A stretch of DNA of 64,000 nt from Crotalaria pallida (taxonomy: Eukaryota > Streptophyta > Magnoliopsida > Fabales > Fabaceae). Shown in pieces: positions 35,501 to 49,142 of this stretch. Each line of letters begins with the position of its first letter. Within the stretch, counting starts at the first letter, position 1. The DNA lies in contig CM075649.1 of the NCBI GenBank assembly GCA_037953625.1, forward strand, positions 71,331,290 to 71,395,289. The letters run 5' to 3'. Position numbers and translations under genes: made by a program. The notes beneath the pieces are model-generated. The model had not been told where the DNA came from. It did not search any database and worked only from the letters and a program-made list of their open reading frames with translations.

Positions 35501-38105
35501 AGCACACAATCAATAGCTGGACCTCAGGTGAGAGAGAAGCTTTCCCTAAGACATAGTGGTAGCTAGGTGATTTAGTAGGGCGTTCCGTATCATCTCAAAG
35601 ATCGGAACTCGTGGTTAGCGTCAGTAGTATAAGCGACAAATGTTTGCCCTGTGTGGTCGCTTATACGAAGGTGACAAAAACCACAATTTTATTGTGTGAT
35701 GTTGTGTGTTCATAGTATGCCTTGTATTGTTTATTGATTCATGTATAATGATGCGTATAATTATAATAAATAAACGGCTGTTGGGTATGGGAGGAGGAAA
35801 ACGAATTAAGAATAATGACAAGAAAATAAGAATGATGAAAGGATAAGAGTGATTAGAAAGAGAGATATGAGTTGATTGGAAAGGAAATTGAAAAAGAGAA
35901 TGAAAATGAGCCAGAGCTGGGGAGTGTGATGTCGATTGTTGGGATGAGGGATGAACTGAGTTGAGCTGAGCTCCTCTGTTCTTGGTTTTAGTCTGGGAAC
36001 TAGTGTTGAGCTGGGCTTGCTCCTCCACTAGCACCCAGCACAAAAGAGTTTTGAAAAAGAAATTGTGAAGTTGTGAAGACAACTTTTGAAAAAGGTTTGA
36101 AAAATGAAATTTTTCTTTTGAAACGGGATTTTGAAGAAGCTTGCGAAACCAAAATTTTAAAGGAATTTTATGACTAGATCTTTGAAAAAGTTTTATGAAA
36201 TAATATTCAGTAGAAACAATGTTTTTGGGAAAGCCTTTTGAAATGAGATTTGAAGAAAGTTATTGGAAATGGTATTTTGGTGATTTTGTGAGAATTATGG
36301 AAATAATGTTTTTGGGAGAGTGGTGAAATTGAGATTTTGAGAAGGACTATAAAAAGGAAGATTTGAGAAATGACGAGGCAACTGGAAGGAGTGTTTGAGA
36401 AATAAGATGTGATTTAATTGAGGAACTCCCAGCTCTGAGCTATTCGCGTTTTTGAAGATTGTGCCAAGTTAGTAGTCGGGCTCACTGAAGGGATGCACTA
36501 AGGGTGAGCCGACTGTTAGGATAATTAAATAATTAAAAGACATTAACGCGAACGTGGTGAGTTATGAGAGTTAACCTGAAGTAGTGGAGAGGAAGATACT
36601 ATGGGTATCTTCGGATACTCAGGTGGGGATTGCAGGAGGGGAGGACGATGACGGTGAAACGTCAAGAAGTCTAGAATATTGTTGTAGACAGAACGAATTC
36701 CATAAGTGGTGCACTAACGTGGTGGGGACTGGGTCCAATACCATGGTAAGTTCTGTGCGCGCACTACAACAATACTGTCGCCCCCTCGATGCAAGTCTAC
36801 AACAGTGGAGAGGGACTGGAACGGTGCAATGTATTTTGATTATATGATATGTTTTGAGGCTGAGACCTCCTGGCTTGGAGCCATTGTTGAGACAGCTGTC
36901 ATGCCCGCGTGGTAAAGGTCTTTACTCCTGTTGGCTTCCGACTAGGTGGATGGTAGGCCGAGGAGATGTAGGCTTGAAATACGAGTGCTAACTACGAAAG
37001 GAAACGCGTACCTCGATGATCCTTTAACTCCCCTGATCATCGATGGTTATAATCCAATAAAACATTATGAGAAAAGAGTTATATATGAGTAAGAGTTGAA
37101 AAACGGGGACATTGAGGGAGAGACTGTGAATGGATATGTGGAAAAGAAAGTAAGCCCCATGAGTGGGGGAAGGAACAAAAGTGAAGGAAGAAGGAAATAA
37201 TAATACGAATAAATGGAATGAGTGCTTGTTGTTGTGTATGAGTATTGTATATTGTTTGTGTGTATGTATGAGTCTTATTATCTCGCCTACCGTAATTCCA
37301 CACCGTCGACGCTACGCGTCCGGAATGCTTACTCTCTCCTGTTCGTTGGTGCATCGGTGTCGCTGGTATACCAACGGGCAGATGGACCGGCGCTTGGAAG
37401 TTTCTACATGGCTCCGTGAAGGGAAGGGATGGAGAGCTATACGTCACGGATGGGTATGGACCGGATATTCTCGGTTGGTGATCGCGGACCCGGAGCACAA
37501 GTTAGGCGAAGAAACGATGAGTTCGTGTTTGGGAAGTGTGTCCTTTTTAGGACATGACTCTGAACCACCACCCCAGTTTAAGAAGATTGAGAATACCGTG
37601 AAGCTGTTCGGAGTAGAGTTGAGGCCAAATTCTGATGGAGGACCAAAGGATGTAGTCGCATCATCATCCAGCACCAAGGCACCCACAAAGAAGAGAAAGA
37701 AGCTGATTTAAATAGTCTTCGATAGGAGAAAAGAACCAATAGTAGAGTTAGAATAAGTTAATGTTTGTAATAGTATTCGGGATTACCTGAGTCATGAGCT
37801 ATTACTGTACTCTAACTGTTTTGGAGCATGCCCGACCTTGAAGAAATGAATGAACCCTTCTCTCTATAAAATGTGTTTAATTTTTCCCGAGGAAATAAAT
37901 GGAGTTGCCTAAGTGGAACCAAACTGAATTCGAAATAAAATGTTTTCGGAAAGTGGAGAAGATGAGTTTGGTTCCAAGTAACAACTCGGTTTTCGAAAGA
38001 ATGTGCTGAAGAGACTTAGCAATGTTTAAAAAAAAATGGCCTCATTTTTAGCAACATTCTTAAATGAAAGTAATTGTTTTGGTTTTCGAAAATCGGGCTG
38101 TTACA
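32504..38105 (+). repeat. LTR2 of non-autonomous element (5602 bp)
   Basis: Both ends are as in LTR1. It serves both as 3' LTR of the first unit and 5' LTR of the second, with no target-site duplication on either side. It alone lacks 11 bp near 36538, where LTR1, 3 and 4 have an extra 'actttaaaag' stretch. Near 37396-37418 it shares 'ggaagtttctacatggctcc' with LTR4, while LTR1 and LTR3 share the other version. Confidence 0.95.
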
Positions 38106-38108
38106 GAA

Positions 38109-38120
38109 TGGTATCAGAGC
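38109..38120 (+). other. Primer-binding site, internal 2
   Basis: TGGTATCAGAGC, three bases after the end of LTR2, is identical to the site in the first unit. Confidence 0.92.
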
Positions 38121-39151
38121 TTATGGTAATCCTTAGTGGCCTTAAGCATGGCCTTACATGCTTGCTTGTGTGTGACTCTGCGTGTTTGTTAGTATTTGAG
38201 TAGGAGTAGGAAGATAAGCTTTGTCTCTTAGGACCTGAGACTAGCATGTACCTTAGCATCGACCGTAATAGTTTAAGAAACCTTTTGGCTCTATAAGAGT
38301 AGGCCATGGGTAGACCCTGTGATAGAGACCCTAAACTCCTAATGTCTCATTAGTGATTGTTAGATTTAGACTTGATTAACCTCAGCATACCTTTACACAA
38401 GGATAGATGTCACCCTTGAGGATGTAGGTTGTTACCTCTTAATCTCAGTGTTTGTTGAATTGTTTCGACAACACCATCTTGTTGCAAGAATTTGGACCCT
38501 TTCCTTCATGAACCCCTAACACCTCGTGACTCTATTTAAAACTCCTTGGTTCGAACAGTGCAGTTGGAAGTGCCATAGTTACTCAAGTAGCCCAAGGTTA
38601 GGTGATTGAGGAGAAGAGGAAATAGTTGAACTTAGAAAGACTCTAAGGTTTCCGTGGAATAGTTATAAGTTGAACCCAAGTTGGGGAGTCACAAGGAGAA
38701 AAGATGAAAATATTTGAGGGAATAAATAAGCTTAGAGTGCACCGTGACCCTTCTTAGTTAGAAAGTGATAAGTGAAAACCCAAGAATTAGGAAGAGAATT
38801 GAAGGAGGGAGTAATTATTGTGAAGTAGCAAGAACCCGAGTGGTAGAAAGTAGTGAATATTTAAGGATTTTTAGACGAAATCCTTGTTTTTGGAGGTGTG
38901 TATGTGTGTTTGATTGCTTGATTTCTCCTAAGTCCGTACCTATGGTGGGACTTCCTGTGACGACAATCGGCTACGTGAATGACATCTTCTTCGGTTAGTC
39001 CGTTGGACTTAACCCGACTCGACACGCTAGCGATGGTACGAATGGAATCTCTCCACCTGGAAGCGATTAAAAAGGAACATCAGAAGGACTTGAGAATGAT
39101 GTTGCCCTGCTGCCCAATCTCCAATGTATTTCTCGGGGACGAGAAATCCTT

Positions 39152-39164
39152 AAGTTGGGGAGAA
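39152..39164 (+). other. Polypurine tract, internal 2
   Basis: AAGTTGGGGAGAA abuts LTR3 directly. Confidence 0.85.
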
Positions 39165-42100
39165 TGTAACATCCCGTAAATTCCTCATATTAAATTAAAG
39201 CACTAAAAGGATTTATTTTTGGGAAAAGTATTTTGAAAAGAAATATTTTCTTAAACGATTTTTCTTGAACTCACGTTTTTAAGATAATTGAATGATTTTA
39301 AAGCTAATGTCCAACATTTAGAAATTTGGTTTTGAGGAAGATTATATGCTTAATAATTCTATAAAAATGTTGTGATTTCTTTTGTGAGGATTTGAAATTT
39401 ATGTGTGAATATATGTGAATAAAAATGTGTATGAATGTGTATGAGCCATGTGTAATGTAGGGAAATGTGTGTGAACCTATACATGTATAATGCATGAATG
39501 TATGTATGTGAGTGTGTGTAGCGTGTTTGCATGATGGACATGTGTGCATTTTCCCTAAACCCATGCTATGTGTTAATGAGAATAAAATCATATGTGCATG
39601 TGGGTGTGTGTGTGGATCGGTCATGTATGGGATAGGAGAACTAAGAAGAAGTGATTCCCTTAAGCCTTAAGGAAATGAAATGTGAATAGAAAATAAGAGG
39701 AGAAGTGGAGAGTGTGAGTCATAACCCTAGGTGGAGAGTAGGATAGATGAGTCATGACCCTAATGAAGACTTTTCCATCCTTTCTCCCATGATAAGACCT
39801 CCCTCCATGCAACTTTGTGGTTGGACCGAATTGTCCCCCTCCCACACATTAGGACTGAGGCCATAAAGGGAAACTTCCACACCCTTGCTCTTGATCCTAA
39901 AACCGTGAAAAGGGTATTGGCTAGACTCCATTCTCTTCATTTCACTACCAACACTAACACACTTAACCCAAGAGCATCATCAAGCTCTTGGAGATTTAGA
40001 AAGAGAAGAGTAAAACCGTGAGGAGGGGAAGAGAGAAAGAAGAATAGCAACCCCAAAAGTCTTCCACTTAAACCCCCCTAATTCCTTCTCAACCATCTTC
40101 TTCTCCCCCTAAAATCAAGAAGAGAAGCTATTAACCCCAAGAAGAAGAGAGAGACCGAGGCAACCGAGAGGAAAAAGGAGAGGAGAAGTTGAAGATTTAA
40201 GTTAGGATTGAGGTAGAAAGAGTTTAACTAAGTGATTTTCATGTTGAAAGAGACTTTTAATGGACTTTGATTTAATTTTGGTGATGCATGTAATTATTTT
40301 CTAGTAGTCTAAGTGTTTGCATGTCATTTTTTTTGCTTTGATCTTGAATCTTGATGTGAAAAAGCCTTGATCTCTTCTTTGTGATCTCCCTTCATCACGG
40401 TTTCATTTGAACATGTGTTTAAGTTCGTGATTTCCTCATGCATGTGATTGTGCGGCCTTATAAGTCTTATTCCTCTTTGCATGATCTTTTTATACTTTGA
40501 TCTTTACTTTCATGGATGAATAAATTTATAAACCACCAAATCAAGAACTAGAGTAATTCGGCCATCAATAAAAGGAGTAGGTCTTTGTGTTTTTAATTTG
40601 ACCTAAGTAATTTCGTGTTTAGAAAAAAATTAATTTATTCTTCACGGTTTGTTTATAGATTTGAGTCCGAGTTCATGATTTTACCTTGATCTCTTGGAGG
40701 TATGTCACGGTTTCAAAAGAAAATTGAGTGTAACAAGCTTTAAAAATAATCCTAGTTTAAAGAAGGTTTGAATCAAGATTTTGTTTGTGTGTGTAATGAT
40801 GATGATTTGGTTGGTAATGTAAAAAGTAAAATGATGATTTAAGTCTTACATGATGTGAATTTAGATGTTGCATGTAGAAAATAAAAATTTCAAAACTCTA
40901 CCTCTTGCATGATATCATTCGATCGAGCCTAAAAGACAAAGAAATCATGCTAGATCATTGTTTTACTTACATGCATGTTGACACTTGTTCCACCTAGATA
41001 TTTTAGGTGCACGTAATGGTTGTTCCCAGAGGTTGATAGATTTGACATAATCCTTGATTTCATTACGATAAGAAATTAAAATTTTGTTTGATAAAACTCT
41101 TGGGAAGCTCACGGTTTTTTTCAAAGGAAATTAGAAAAGAAGCTTTTGAAAATGATTTTTTTTGCATTAGTTTATGTTCTATGTGCACACATGATGAATA
41201 TTTGACCTTGTTTTATCATGATAGCATTCGGCCTAATCATGTTAGTTAGTCTAGGATCTTTTCTCAATGAAATGATTTAAAGGAAATAAGTATGCTTTTA
41301 AGGAATGGTGATGAAATAAATTGTTTGAACTTGTATGGTGGACATGTGCTCTCTATTCGGTTCTTTACTTAGAAATAAAGAGGTATAAATGAATAAATTA
41401 AATTAATCTTAGAAGTCTATGTGTTTGAATGAATATGTGTTTATGTGTGTTGTGTGCCTTCGGTCAGGACTAAAAGAAAATAGAATTTGAATGCCTAAGA
41501 CAAAAGGAACTATGCATGTGATTTAAATTGTGATATTTGGTTTGTTTCCTTTGCTTTCATTCGGTTGTGTAGTTTAAATAGATTTAGGAAGTTTAATTGC
41601 ATGAAATAAAATGTACATGATGATTTCAGATGAGGATATAGAGTGTTTAAAGTAAAGAAAATAAATGTAACTATGTTGATCTATGAATGATTGCATGCAT
41701 AAAGTGCTAATTGTTGTCGTATGTGGTGTAATTTACTTGAGTGTCATGATGTATGCTTGGCTGTCCTCGATTGTTTTAGGATGAAAACCTGAACTTTCAC
41801 AATGTTAATCTTAAGTTAAGATGTTATTTAAAGAAAAGGATGTTTTTATAATATTTCAGAGTTTTGTAAAAATAATTTTATAAAACCGTTTTGCTGTCCA
41901 GAATTACTTGGACTTGCCTTGTCACAATTAAAAATATTTTCACATGATTTAGAGTAAAGTTTTTAAGTGGAAATTGATTTAAGAAAAGGTCGGGTCGAAA
42001 ATAATTATATTTTCCAAAGTTTCCCAAAGAAAGAAAAAGACAAGTACTGAAATAAGAAAAGATTTTCTTGAATAAGTTAATGACGTCAAATGTTTTATTT

Positions 42101-44777
42101 AATATGAGGAAGGCCATAGAAAGGAGGTTGGGGCAGTTGGCAGCAAATGGATTCGAAGAAGAGCACACAATCAATAGCTGGACCTCAGGTGAGAGAGAAG
42201 CTTTCCCTAAGACATAGTGGTAGCTAGGTGATTTAGTAGGGCGTTCCGTATCATCTCAAAGATCGGAACTCGTGGTTAGCGTCAGTAGTATAAGCGTCAA
42301 TTGTTTGCCCTATGTGGTCGCTTATACGAAGGTGACAAAAACCACAATTTTATTGTGTGATGTTGTGTGTTCATAGTATGCCTTGTATTGTTTATTGATT
42401 CATGTATAATGATGCGTATAATTATAATAAATAAACCGCTGTTGGGTATGGGAGGAGGAAAACGAATTAAGAATAATGACAAGAAAATAAGAATGATGAA
42501 AGGATAAGAGTGATTAGAAAGAGAGATATGAGTTGATTGGAAAGGAAATTGAAAAAGAGAATGAAAATGAGCCAGAGCTGGGGAGTGTGATGTCGATTGT
42601 TGGGATGAGGGATGAACTGAGTTGAGCTGAGCTCCTCTGTTCTTGGTTTTAGTCTGGGAACTAGTGTTGAGCTGGGCTTTCTCCTCCACTAGCACCCAGC
42701 ACAAAAGAGTTTTGAAAAAGAAATTGTGAAGTTGTGAAGACAACTTTTGAAAAAGGTTTGAAAAATGAAATTTTTCTTTTGAAATGGGATTTTGAAGAAG
42801 CTTGCGAAACCAAAATTTTAAAGGAATTTTATGACTAGATCTTTGAAAAAGTTTTATGAAATAATATTCAGTAGAAACAATGTTTTTGGGAAAGCCTTTT
42901 GAAATGAGATTTGAAGAAAGTTATTGGAAATGGTATTTTGGTGATTTTGTGAGAATTATGGAAAGAATGTTTTTGGGAGAGTGGTGAAATTGAGATTTTG
43001 AGAAGGACTATAAAAAGGAAGATTTGAGAAATGACGAGGCAACTGGAAGGAGTGTTTGAGAAATAAGATGTGATTTAATTGAGGAACTCCCAGCTCTGAG
43101 CTATTCGCGTTTTTGAAGATTGTGCCAAGTTAGTAGTCGGGCTCACTGAAGGGATGCACTAAGGGTGAGCCGACTGTTAGGATAATTAAATAATTAAAAG
43201 ACTTTAAAAGACATTAACGCGAACATGGTGAGTTATGAGAGTTAACCCGAAGTAGTGGAGAGGAAGATACTATGGGTATCTTCGGATACTCAGGTGGGGA
43301 TTGCAGGAGGGGAGGACGATGACGGTGAAACGTCAAGAAGTCTAGAGTATTGTTGTAGACAGAACGAATTCCATAAGTGGTGCACTAACGTGGTGGGGAC
43401 TGGGTCCAATACCGTGGTAAGTTCTGTGCGCGCACTACAACAATACTGTCGCCCCCTCGATGCAAGTCTACAACAGTGGAGAGGGACTGGAACGGTGCAA
43501 TGTATTTTGATTATATGATATGTTTTGAGGCTGAGACCTCCTGGCTTGGAGCCATTGTTGAGACAGCTGTCATGCCCGCGTGGTAAAGGTCCTGTACTCC
43601 TGTTGGCTTCCGACTAGGTGGATGGTAGGCCGAGGAGATGTAGGCTTGAAATACGAGTGCTAACTACGAAAGGAAACGCGTACCTCGATGATCCTTTAAC
43701 TCCCCTGATCATCGATGGTTATAATCCAATAAAACATTATGAGAAAAGAGTTATATATGAGTAAGAGTTGAAAAACGGGGACATTGAGGGAGAGACTGTG
43801 AATGGATATGTGGAAAAGAAAGTAAGCCCCATGAGTGGGGGAAGGAACAAAAGTGAAGGAAGAAGGAAATAATAATACGAATAAATGGAATGAGTGCTTG
43901 TTGTTGTGTATGAGTATTGTATATTGTTTGTGTGTATGTATGAGTCTTATTATCTCGCCTACCGTAATTCCACACCGTCGACGCTACGCGTCCGGAATGC
44001 TTACTCTCTCCTGTTCGTTGGCGCATCGGTGTCGCTGGTATTCCAACGGGCAGATGGACCGGCGCTTGGACGTTTCTACATGGCCCCGTGAAGGGAAGGG
44101 ATGGAGAGCTATACGTCACGGATGGGTATGGACCGGATATTCTCGGTTGGTGATCGCGGACCCGGAGCACAAGTTAGGCGAAGAAACGATGAGTTCGTGT
44201 TTGGGAAGTGTGTCCTTTTTAGGACATGACTCTGAACCACCACCCCAGTATAAGAAGATTGAGAATACCGTGAAGCTGTTCGGAGTAGAGTTGAGGCCAA
44301 ATTCTGATGGAGGACCAAAGGATGTAGTCGCATCATCATCCAGCACCAAGGCACCCACAAAGAAGAGAAAGAAGCTGATTTCAATAGTCTTCGATAGGAG
44401 AAAAGAACCAATAGTGGAGTTAGAATAAGTTAATGTTTGTAATAGTATTCGGGATTACCTGAGTCATGAGCTATTACTGTACTCTAACTGTTTTGGAGCA
44501 TGCCCGACCTTGAAGAAATGAATGAACCCTTCTCTCTATAAAATGTGTTTAATTTTTCCCGAGGAAATAAATGGAGTTGCCTAAGTGGAACCAAACTGAA
44601 TTCGAAATAAAATGTTTTCGGAAAGTGGAGAAGATGAGATTGGTTCCAAGTAACAACTCGGTTTTCGAAAGAATGTGCTGAAGAGACTTAGCAATGTTTA
44701 AAAAAAAATGGCCTCATTTTTAGCAACATTCTTAAATGAAAGTAATTGTTTTGGTTTTCGAAAATCGGGCTGTTACA
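39165..44777 (+). repeat. LTR3 of non-autonomous element (5613 bp)
   Basis: It begins TGTAACATCCCG (one C-to-T change from the others) and ends TGTTACA. It shares several variants with LTR4 in its middle part, such as 'gcataaagtg' (41698), 'cttgagtgtcat', 'gaaatgggat' and 'ggaaagaatg'. Near 44068 it carries the LTR1 version 'ggacgtttctacatggcccc'. The combination marks it as a mosaic. The 11-bp inverted repeat has one mismatch here. Confidence 0.95.
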
Positions 44778-44780
44778 GAA

Positions 44781-44792
44781 TGGTATCAGAGC
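44781..44792 (+). other. Primer-binding site, internal 3
   Basis: TGGTATCAGAGC, three bases after LTR3, as in the other units. Confidence 0.92.
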
Positions 44793-45823
44793 TTATGGTA
44801 ATCCTTAGTGGCCTTAAGCATGGCCTTACATGCTTGCTTGTGTGTGACTCTACGTGTTTGTTAGTATTTGAGTAGGAGTAGGAAGATAAGCTTTGTCTCT
44901 TAGGACCTGAGACTAGCATGTAGCTTAGCATCGACCGTAATAGTTTAAGAAACCTTTTGGCTCTATAAGAGTAGGCCATGGGTAGACCCTGTGATAGAGA
45001 CCCTAAACTCCTAATGTCTCATTAGTGATTGTTAGATTTAGACTTGATTAACCTCAGCATACCTTTACACAAGGATAGATGTCACCCTTGAGGATGTAGG
45101 TTGTTACCTCTTAATCTCAGTGTTTGTTGAATTGTTTCGACAACACCATCTTGTTGCAAGAATTTGGACCCTTTCCTTCATGAACCCCTAACACCTCGTG
45201 ACTCTATTTAAAACTCCTTGGTTCGAACAGTGCAGTTGGAAGTGCCATAGTTACTCAAGTAGCCCAAGGTTAGGTGATTGAGGAGAAGAGGAAATAGTTG
45301 AACTTAGAAAGACTCTAAGGTTTCCGTGGAATAGTTATAAGTTGAACCCAAGTTGGGGAGTCACAAGGAGAAAAGATGAAAATATTTGAGGGAATAAATA
45401 AGCTTAGAGTGCACCGTGACCCTTCTTAGTTAGGAAGTGATAAATGAAAACCCAAGAATTAGGAAGAGAATTGAAGGAGGGAGTAATTATTGTGAAGTAG
45501 CAAGAACCCGAGTGGTAGAAAGTAGTGAATATTTAAGGATTTTTAGACGAAATCCTTGTTTTTGGAGGTGTGTATGTGTGTTTGATTGCTTGATTTCTCC
45601 TAAGTCCGTACCTATGGTGGGACTTCCTGTGACGACAATCGGCTACGTGAATGACATCTTCTTCGGTTAGTCCGTTGGACTTAACCCGACTCGACACGCT
45701 AGCGATGGTACGAATGGAATCTCTCCACCTGGAAGCGATTAAAAAGGAACATCAGAAGGACTTGAGAATGATGTTGCCCTGCTGCCCAATCTCCAATGTA
45801 TTTCTCGGGGACGAGAAATCCTT

Positions 45824-45836
45824 AAGTTGGGGAGAA
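45824..45836 (+). other. Polypurine tract, internal 3
   Basis: AAGTTGGGGAGAA directly before the TG of LTR4. Confidence 0.85.
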
Positions 45837-47091
45837 TGTAACACCCCGTAAATTTCTCATATTAAATTAAAGCACTAAAAGGATTTATTTTTGGGAAAAG
45901 TATTTTGAAAAGAAATATTTTCTTAAACGATTTTTCTTGAACTCACGTTTTTAAGATAATTGAATGATTTTAAAGCTAATGTCCAACATTTAGAAATTTG
46001 GTTTTGAGGAAGATTATATGCTTAATAATTCTATAAAAATGTTGTGATTTCTTTTGTGAGGATTTGAAATTTATCTGTGAATATATGTGAATAAAAATGT
46101 GTATGAATGTGTATGAGTCATGTGTAATGTAGGGAAATGTGTGTGAACCTATACATGTATAATGCATGAATGTATGTATGTGAGTGTGTGTAGCGTGTTT
46201 GCATGATGGACATGTGTGCATTTTCCCTAAACCCATGCTATGTGTTAATGAGAATAAAATCATATGTGCATGTGGGTGTGTGTGTGGATCGGTCATGTAT
46301 GGGATAGGAGAACTAAGAAGAAGTGATTCCCTTAAGCCTTAAGGAAATGAAATGTGAATAGAAAATAAGAGGAGAAGTGGAGAGTGTGAGTCATAACCCT
46401 AGGTGGAGAGTCGGATGGATGAGTCATGACCCTAATGAAGACTTTTCCATCCTTTCTCCCATGATAAGACCTCCCTCCATGCAACTTTGTGGTTGGACCG
46501 AATTGTCCCCCTCCCACACATTAGGACCGAGGCCATAAAGGGAAACTTCCACACCCTTGCTCTTGATCCTAAAACCGTGAAAAGGGTATTGGCTAGACTC
46601 CATTCTCTTCATTTCACTACCAACACTAACACACTTAACCCAAGAGCATCATCAAGCTCTTGGAGATTTAGAAAGAGAAGAGTAAAACCGTGAGGAGGGG
46701 AAGAGAGAAAGAAGAATAGCAACCCAAAAAGTCTTCCACTTAAACCCCCCTAATTCCTTCTCAACCATCTTCTTCTCCCCCTAAAATCAAGAAGAGAACC
46801 TATTAACCCCAAGAAGAAGAGAGAGACCGAGGCAACCGAAGGAAAAAGGAGAGGAGAAGTTGAAGATTTAAGTTAGGATTGAGGTAGAAAGAGTTTAACT
46901 AAGTGATTTTCATGTTGAAAGAGACTTTTAATGGACTTTGATTTAATTTTGGTGATGCATGTAATTATTTTCTAGTAGTCTAAGTGTTTGCATGTCATTT
47001 TTTTTGCTTTGATCTTGAATCTTGATGTGAAAAAGCCTTGATCTCTTCTTTGTGATCTCCCTTCATCACGGTTTCATTTGAACATGTGTTT
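45837..47091 (+). repeat. LTR4, 5' part, interrupted by nested chromovirus
   Basis: The first 1255 bp of the fourth LTR match LTR1-3 up to 'gaacatgtgttt', where the nested element enters. The LTR continues at 56550. Joined without the insert and the duplicated 5 bp, the LTR is 5612 bp, in line with the 5613 bp of LTR3. Confidence 0.95.
47087..47091 (+). repeat. Left target-site duplication (tgttt) of nested element
   Basis: 'tgttt' precedes TGTAACACCC here and recurs at 56545-56549 after ...GATGTTACA. Uninterrupted LTRs have a single 'gaacatgtgtttaagtt', which confirms the duplication. Confidence 0.95.
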
Positions 47092-47847
47092 TGTAACACC
47101 CTATATTATTTACCCTTAATTTCCTTTACATCAAAAACACGGATTTAAAAATTCATTTTTAATTCATGAAAATCAACCGTCAAACGGACGGAGTTTCGTC
47201 TGTTTTTCGGACATTTCAAAATCTTCAACCTGATAAACACATTTATTTAATAACAACAGTAGCCAGCAGGACTCAAGTATAGATATAAGTGCATCACATA
47301 GTTGCCCCATGGGCTCAAGTGTAAAACATCAACGTCAATGTGTCAGAGTGCCAGCAACAGTGCCAAGTATGCAAAACAAGAGACCATATCCGCAACTATG
47401 CCCAAAAATGAATCATAAGCAAATGCACCAAAGAAACTATCCTAAGCCTCTCACAAAAGAGCATATACAGCACATATACATCAAATAATATAGAGGCTTA
47501 GGTTAAAAGAATGCATCTAATCCCAACCCTACTCACCCTGTGAGGGAGAGTAATCCTGCTCGGCCTGGTCATGTGTAAACTCAGCCTCGATACCTGTGGA
47601 AATAGTAAGGAGTGAGTATTACACATAAAATGGGGAAACAGTTTCCAATTACGACATAATGCTATACCAAGCCATACACATGTAACAATTTAATAACAAT
47701 ATAATAAAACTCAAGAAATCACAATTCATTATCAAAGTATTCCATTGGTTTCTCAAATCAATCTTGCCTATTCATTCTTATACATCATTTTCATAAAGTC
47801 ATTTATTCCTTCCACTTTAATCATATTCATAATTCTTTTCAATCTGT

Positions 47848-48229
47848 CCCTGGTCACGACCTACTGCGTCTGCACCCCTGTGCACTCACGTCTTACTGCG
47901 TCCGGGTATGTTTTCATTTCTCCCCTGGTCACGACCTACTGCGTCTGCACTCCTGTGCACTCACGTCTTACTGCGTCCGGGTATATATTTTCATTCTCCC
48001 CTGGTCACGTCCTACTGCGTCTGCACTCCTGTGCACTCACGTCTTACTGCGTCCGGGTATATATTTTTCATTCTCCCCTGGTCACGACCTACTGCGTCTG
48101 CACCCCTGTGCACTCACGTCTTACTGCGTCCGGGTATATATTTTTCATTCTCCCCTGGTCACGACCTACTGCGTCTGCACTCCTGTGCACTCACGTCTTA
48201 CTGCGTCCGGGTATATATTTTTCCACTTT
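47848..48229. repeat. Minisatellite in chromovirus 3' LTR (5 x 75-77 bp)
   Basis: Units start with 'ccctggtcacg' at 47848, 47923, 47999, 48076 and 48153. Each includes 'ctactgcgtctgcac', 'tgtgcactcacgtctt' and 'actgcgtccgggtat'. GC content is higher than in the surrounding LTR. The identical array is in the other LTR at 54842, so it was present before this insertion. Confidence 0.93.
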
Positions 48230-49142
48230 TCTTTTTATCCTTTATAAATAACATTCCTTCTTAATCATATTAACCAGTCCATTTTTCCAGAAAACCTCTT
48301 AACTGTTTAACAAGTACATTACTCAAAATTAGTCAAAACATAACACATTTGCATTATCAAATCACCACTATTAAATCTTATAATTTAATTAGCACAAAAT
48401 CAACATTTTATTAATATCATCCCCATTATCCTTCATTCGTACTTAATTTCCATACTTTGCCTTGGTTTATAAAATAAAATCATAACTCAAACATTTAACG
48501 AAATTAGCACTTCAATTATAAACAACACCAAGTCACATGCTTATATACCAAATATTCAAAATAAAGCATATCATCATCTAATTAATTTTCCTATGTCATA
48601 AGCTCTAGTTATTTATTACCCTATATTATAACAACCTAAACTAACACATAACTCTTAGTACCCATTATATGCATATTGTAAACTAAACCCCATAGTAAGG
48701 TAATACTCACTATAACCCACTCCTTACCTCAAGCTCTTAGAGAGATAGAATTTTTGCCTTGGAACACACTTGAAAAATAGCCACAATTCAAATGGAGAGG
48801 GAGGAACCTAAAATCAATAAAATTAAGAGACAACATATCAAACTTTGCCCAAGAATCATGAGTGAAATTCGTGCCCCAACAAGGTTCTCTCTAGGAGGGT
48901 GATTAAAGCTTCATGGGAGGAAGAGGGAGAAAGAGATTCGAGTTCTAGGGAGAGAGAAATAGAAGAACACAAACGCAACTTACTTGAAGCAACAAGGAAG
49001 GACTTGGGTGATGAAATTGGAGCGATTCCCTTGTGGATTGATCAATTGGAATGAGTGAATTAGTGCCCTAGGAGAGAGAGCTTCGAATATGGCAAGAAAG
49101 AACGCGTGCTGCACTTTTATTTTTTTTTCAGCATCTACAGCC

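Larger units (their letters stand above)
38106..39164 (+). mobile_element. Internal region 2 (1059 bp, no gag-pol)
   Basis: It has the same layout as internal 1: priming site at its start, purine tract at its end, no retroelement domain. It is closer to internal 3 than to internal 1, with at least five shared differences including 'gaacagtgcagttgg' and 'cccaagaattagg'. This suggests units 2 and 3 arose from the more recent duplication. Confidence 0.9.
44778..45836 (+). mobile_element. Internal region 3 (1059 bp, no gag-pol)
   Basis: Third copy of the short internal region, bounded by LTR3 and LTR4. It is very similar to internal 2. No domain is visible in any frame. Confidence 0.9.

Noticed and set aside
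47745..48251. 168-codon frame over the LTR minisatellite (repeated at 54739)
   Set aside because: A repetitive peptide produced by the 75-77-bp tandem repeat, antisense to the element. Not a gene.
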